Origin: an uncultured Candidatus Saccharibacteria bacterium
Lineage (GTDB): Bacteria > Patescibacteria > Saccharimonadia > Saccharimonadales > UBA4665
DNA length: 5,296 nucleotides
Direction: 5' to 3'
Assembly: GCA_903925195.1 (NCBI GenBank)
Contig: CAIYEO010000037.1
Location: 1 to 5,296 of the forward strand
Within the stretch, counting starts at the first letter, position 1; each line of letters opens with the position of its first letter. Under the pieces are notes generated by a model. That model did not search any database. It saw nothing but the letters and a program-made list of their open reading frames with translations, and was not told the origin of the DNA. A program made the translations under genes and the position numbers. Below are positions 4,771 to 5,296 of the stretch, one piece after another.

Positions 4771-5296
4771 ATGCCTATTATGCTTAAGAAAAATAAAAAC
4801 AATATTTCTTCTCTTAATAAATTATCTATCTTAATGATTCAAAAGGTACCGGAGTTCGGCAATAAGTTCTTCTATTCACTGGGCTTTTTGTCTATGATTT
4901 CTTTCATGCTACTCCTTTTGACGGGGATTATGATGATAATATTTGGGCCAAATTGGTGGCTTATTAATCCAGTTGGAGTTTTCTTTAGAAGTATTCATCT
5001 TTGGTCAACTCAAGCATTTGTGCTATTCATCATATTGCATCTATTTGTAGTTTTCTCTACTTCTGGCTTCAAAAAACCCAGGACATTAGTCTGGATATTA
5101 GGTGTAATTATGTTTGTATTCGTAATGGCTGAAACTGAGTTCGGTTACGTATTAAGAGGTGATTACTCTTCGCAGTGGCGAAGTTTGCAAGGTGCAGATT
5201 TTTACAACGGAAGTTACTTAGGTAAATTAATCGATACGCTAAACTACAAACAGATGTATGGCTTTCATATCGTCATTATTCCAGTAATAATAGGCC
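4771..5296 (+). CDS. Cytochrome b (bc-complex type), N-terminal part, cut by the window end
   Basis: An open frame of 175 codons running off the right edge. It encodes a membrane protein like the N-terminal haem-binding half of cytochrome b/b6, the quinol-oxidising subunit of bc complexes. After a basic amphipathic start come a first membrane helix (about 41-68, with LLTG), a second helix with RSIHLWS and the haem-ligand pair H76 and H90 in exact H-x13-H spacing, a KKPR loop (96-99) and a third helix (about 100-114). A fourth helix begins with YGFHIVIIP, where H156 matches a third haem ligand; the fourth ligand would lie just beyond the window. After the third helix the usual GYLLPWDQ reads GYVLRGDY (115-122), losing the Pro-Trp pair near the quinol site. 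Two in-frame starts compete: 4771 (AAGG 6 nt upstream) and 4780 (7 nt after TATAAT). The partner iron-sulfur and cytochrome c subunits are not in the window. Confidence 0.85.
   Translation, partial: MPIMLKKNKNNISSLNKLSILMIQKVPEFGNKFFYSLGFLSMISFMLLLLTGIMMIIFGPNWWLINPVGVFFRSIHLWSTQAFVLFIILHLFVVFSTSGFKKPRTLVWILGVIMFVFVMAETEFGYVLRGDYSSQWRSLQGADFYNGSYLGKLIDTLNYKQMYGFHIVIIPVIIG

Noticed and set aside
186..5296. No TGA stop among the six complete genes; possible recoding of TGA as in some CPR lineages
   Set aside because: All complete frames and the cytochrome b frame are intact without any in-frame TGA, and tryptophan and glycine use ordinary codons. Six stops are too few to infer recoding; the standard code fits.
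1..5296. Mobile element, CRISPR array, tRNA or phage genes
   Set aside because: No direct-repeat arrays, transposase or integrase motifs, or cloverleaf-like sequence were seen on either strand.

Overview
The window is AT-rich bacterial DNA, roughly one third G+C by eye, and very densely coded. It holds six complete genes, one gene cut at each edge and no RNA gene. Gene content (an F420-ligase-like start, a FolC-type Mur ligase, a cyanophycin-synthetase-type ATP-grasp enzyme, an FBP/FusB-like zinc-finger protein, a divergent ITPase and a small 'HGG' alpha/beta hydrolase), the short intergenic gaps and the overlapping convergent gene ends suggest a small-genome Patescibacteria/CPR organism, possibly Saccharibacteria. 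This is inference by family resemblance, not a phylogenetic result. The standard genetic code fits: all frames stay open without reading TGA as an amino acid, and the six visible stops are TAA or TAG.

Layout. Positions 1-80 (minus) hold the first 26 codons of a probable CofE-like ligase. A 105-bp divergent promoter region separates it from a FolC-like ligase (186-1430, plus). The FolC-like gene converges with an ATP-grasp ligase (1411-2481, minus) and the two overlap by 20 bp. Behind the ATP-grasp gene on the minus strand is a Nudix-FBP gene pair separated by 7 nt. A 61-bp divergent region then leads to an ITPase-like gene (3545-4090, plus). That gene converges on an alpha/beta hydrolase (4085-4681, minus), and both stop codons lie within one palindromic CTATAG. 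A second divergent region (4682-4770) leads to a cytochrome b gene that runs off the right edge.

Functional picture. The left half carries three amide-forming ligase families (CofE, FolC/Mur and CphA/RimK-type ATP-grasp), all typically used to add glutamate or other amino acids to a cofactor, peptide or polymer. The middle looks like nucleotide-pool housekeeping (Nudix and ITPase-like) next to a translation-factor-binding protein (FBP). The right edge enters a respiratory gene. No mobile element, CRISPR array or obvious intrinsic terminator is visible.

The best leads are the three-ligase neighbourhood, the ITPase-like protein without its usual C-terminal nucleotide-binding motifs, the cytochrome b with an altered loop, and recurrent -10-like boxes placed 5-9 nt before start codons, which suggests leaderless or very short-leader mRNAs.
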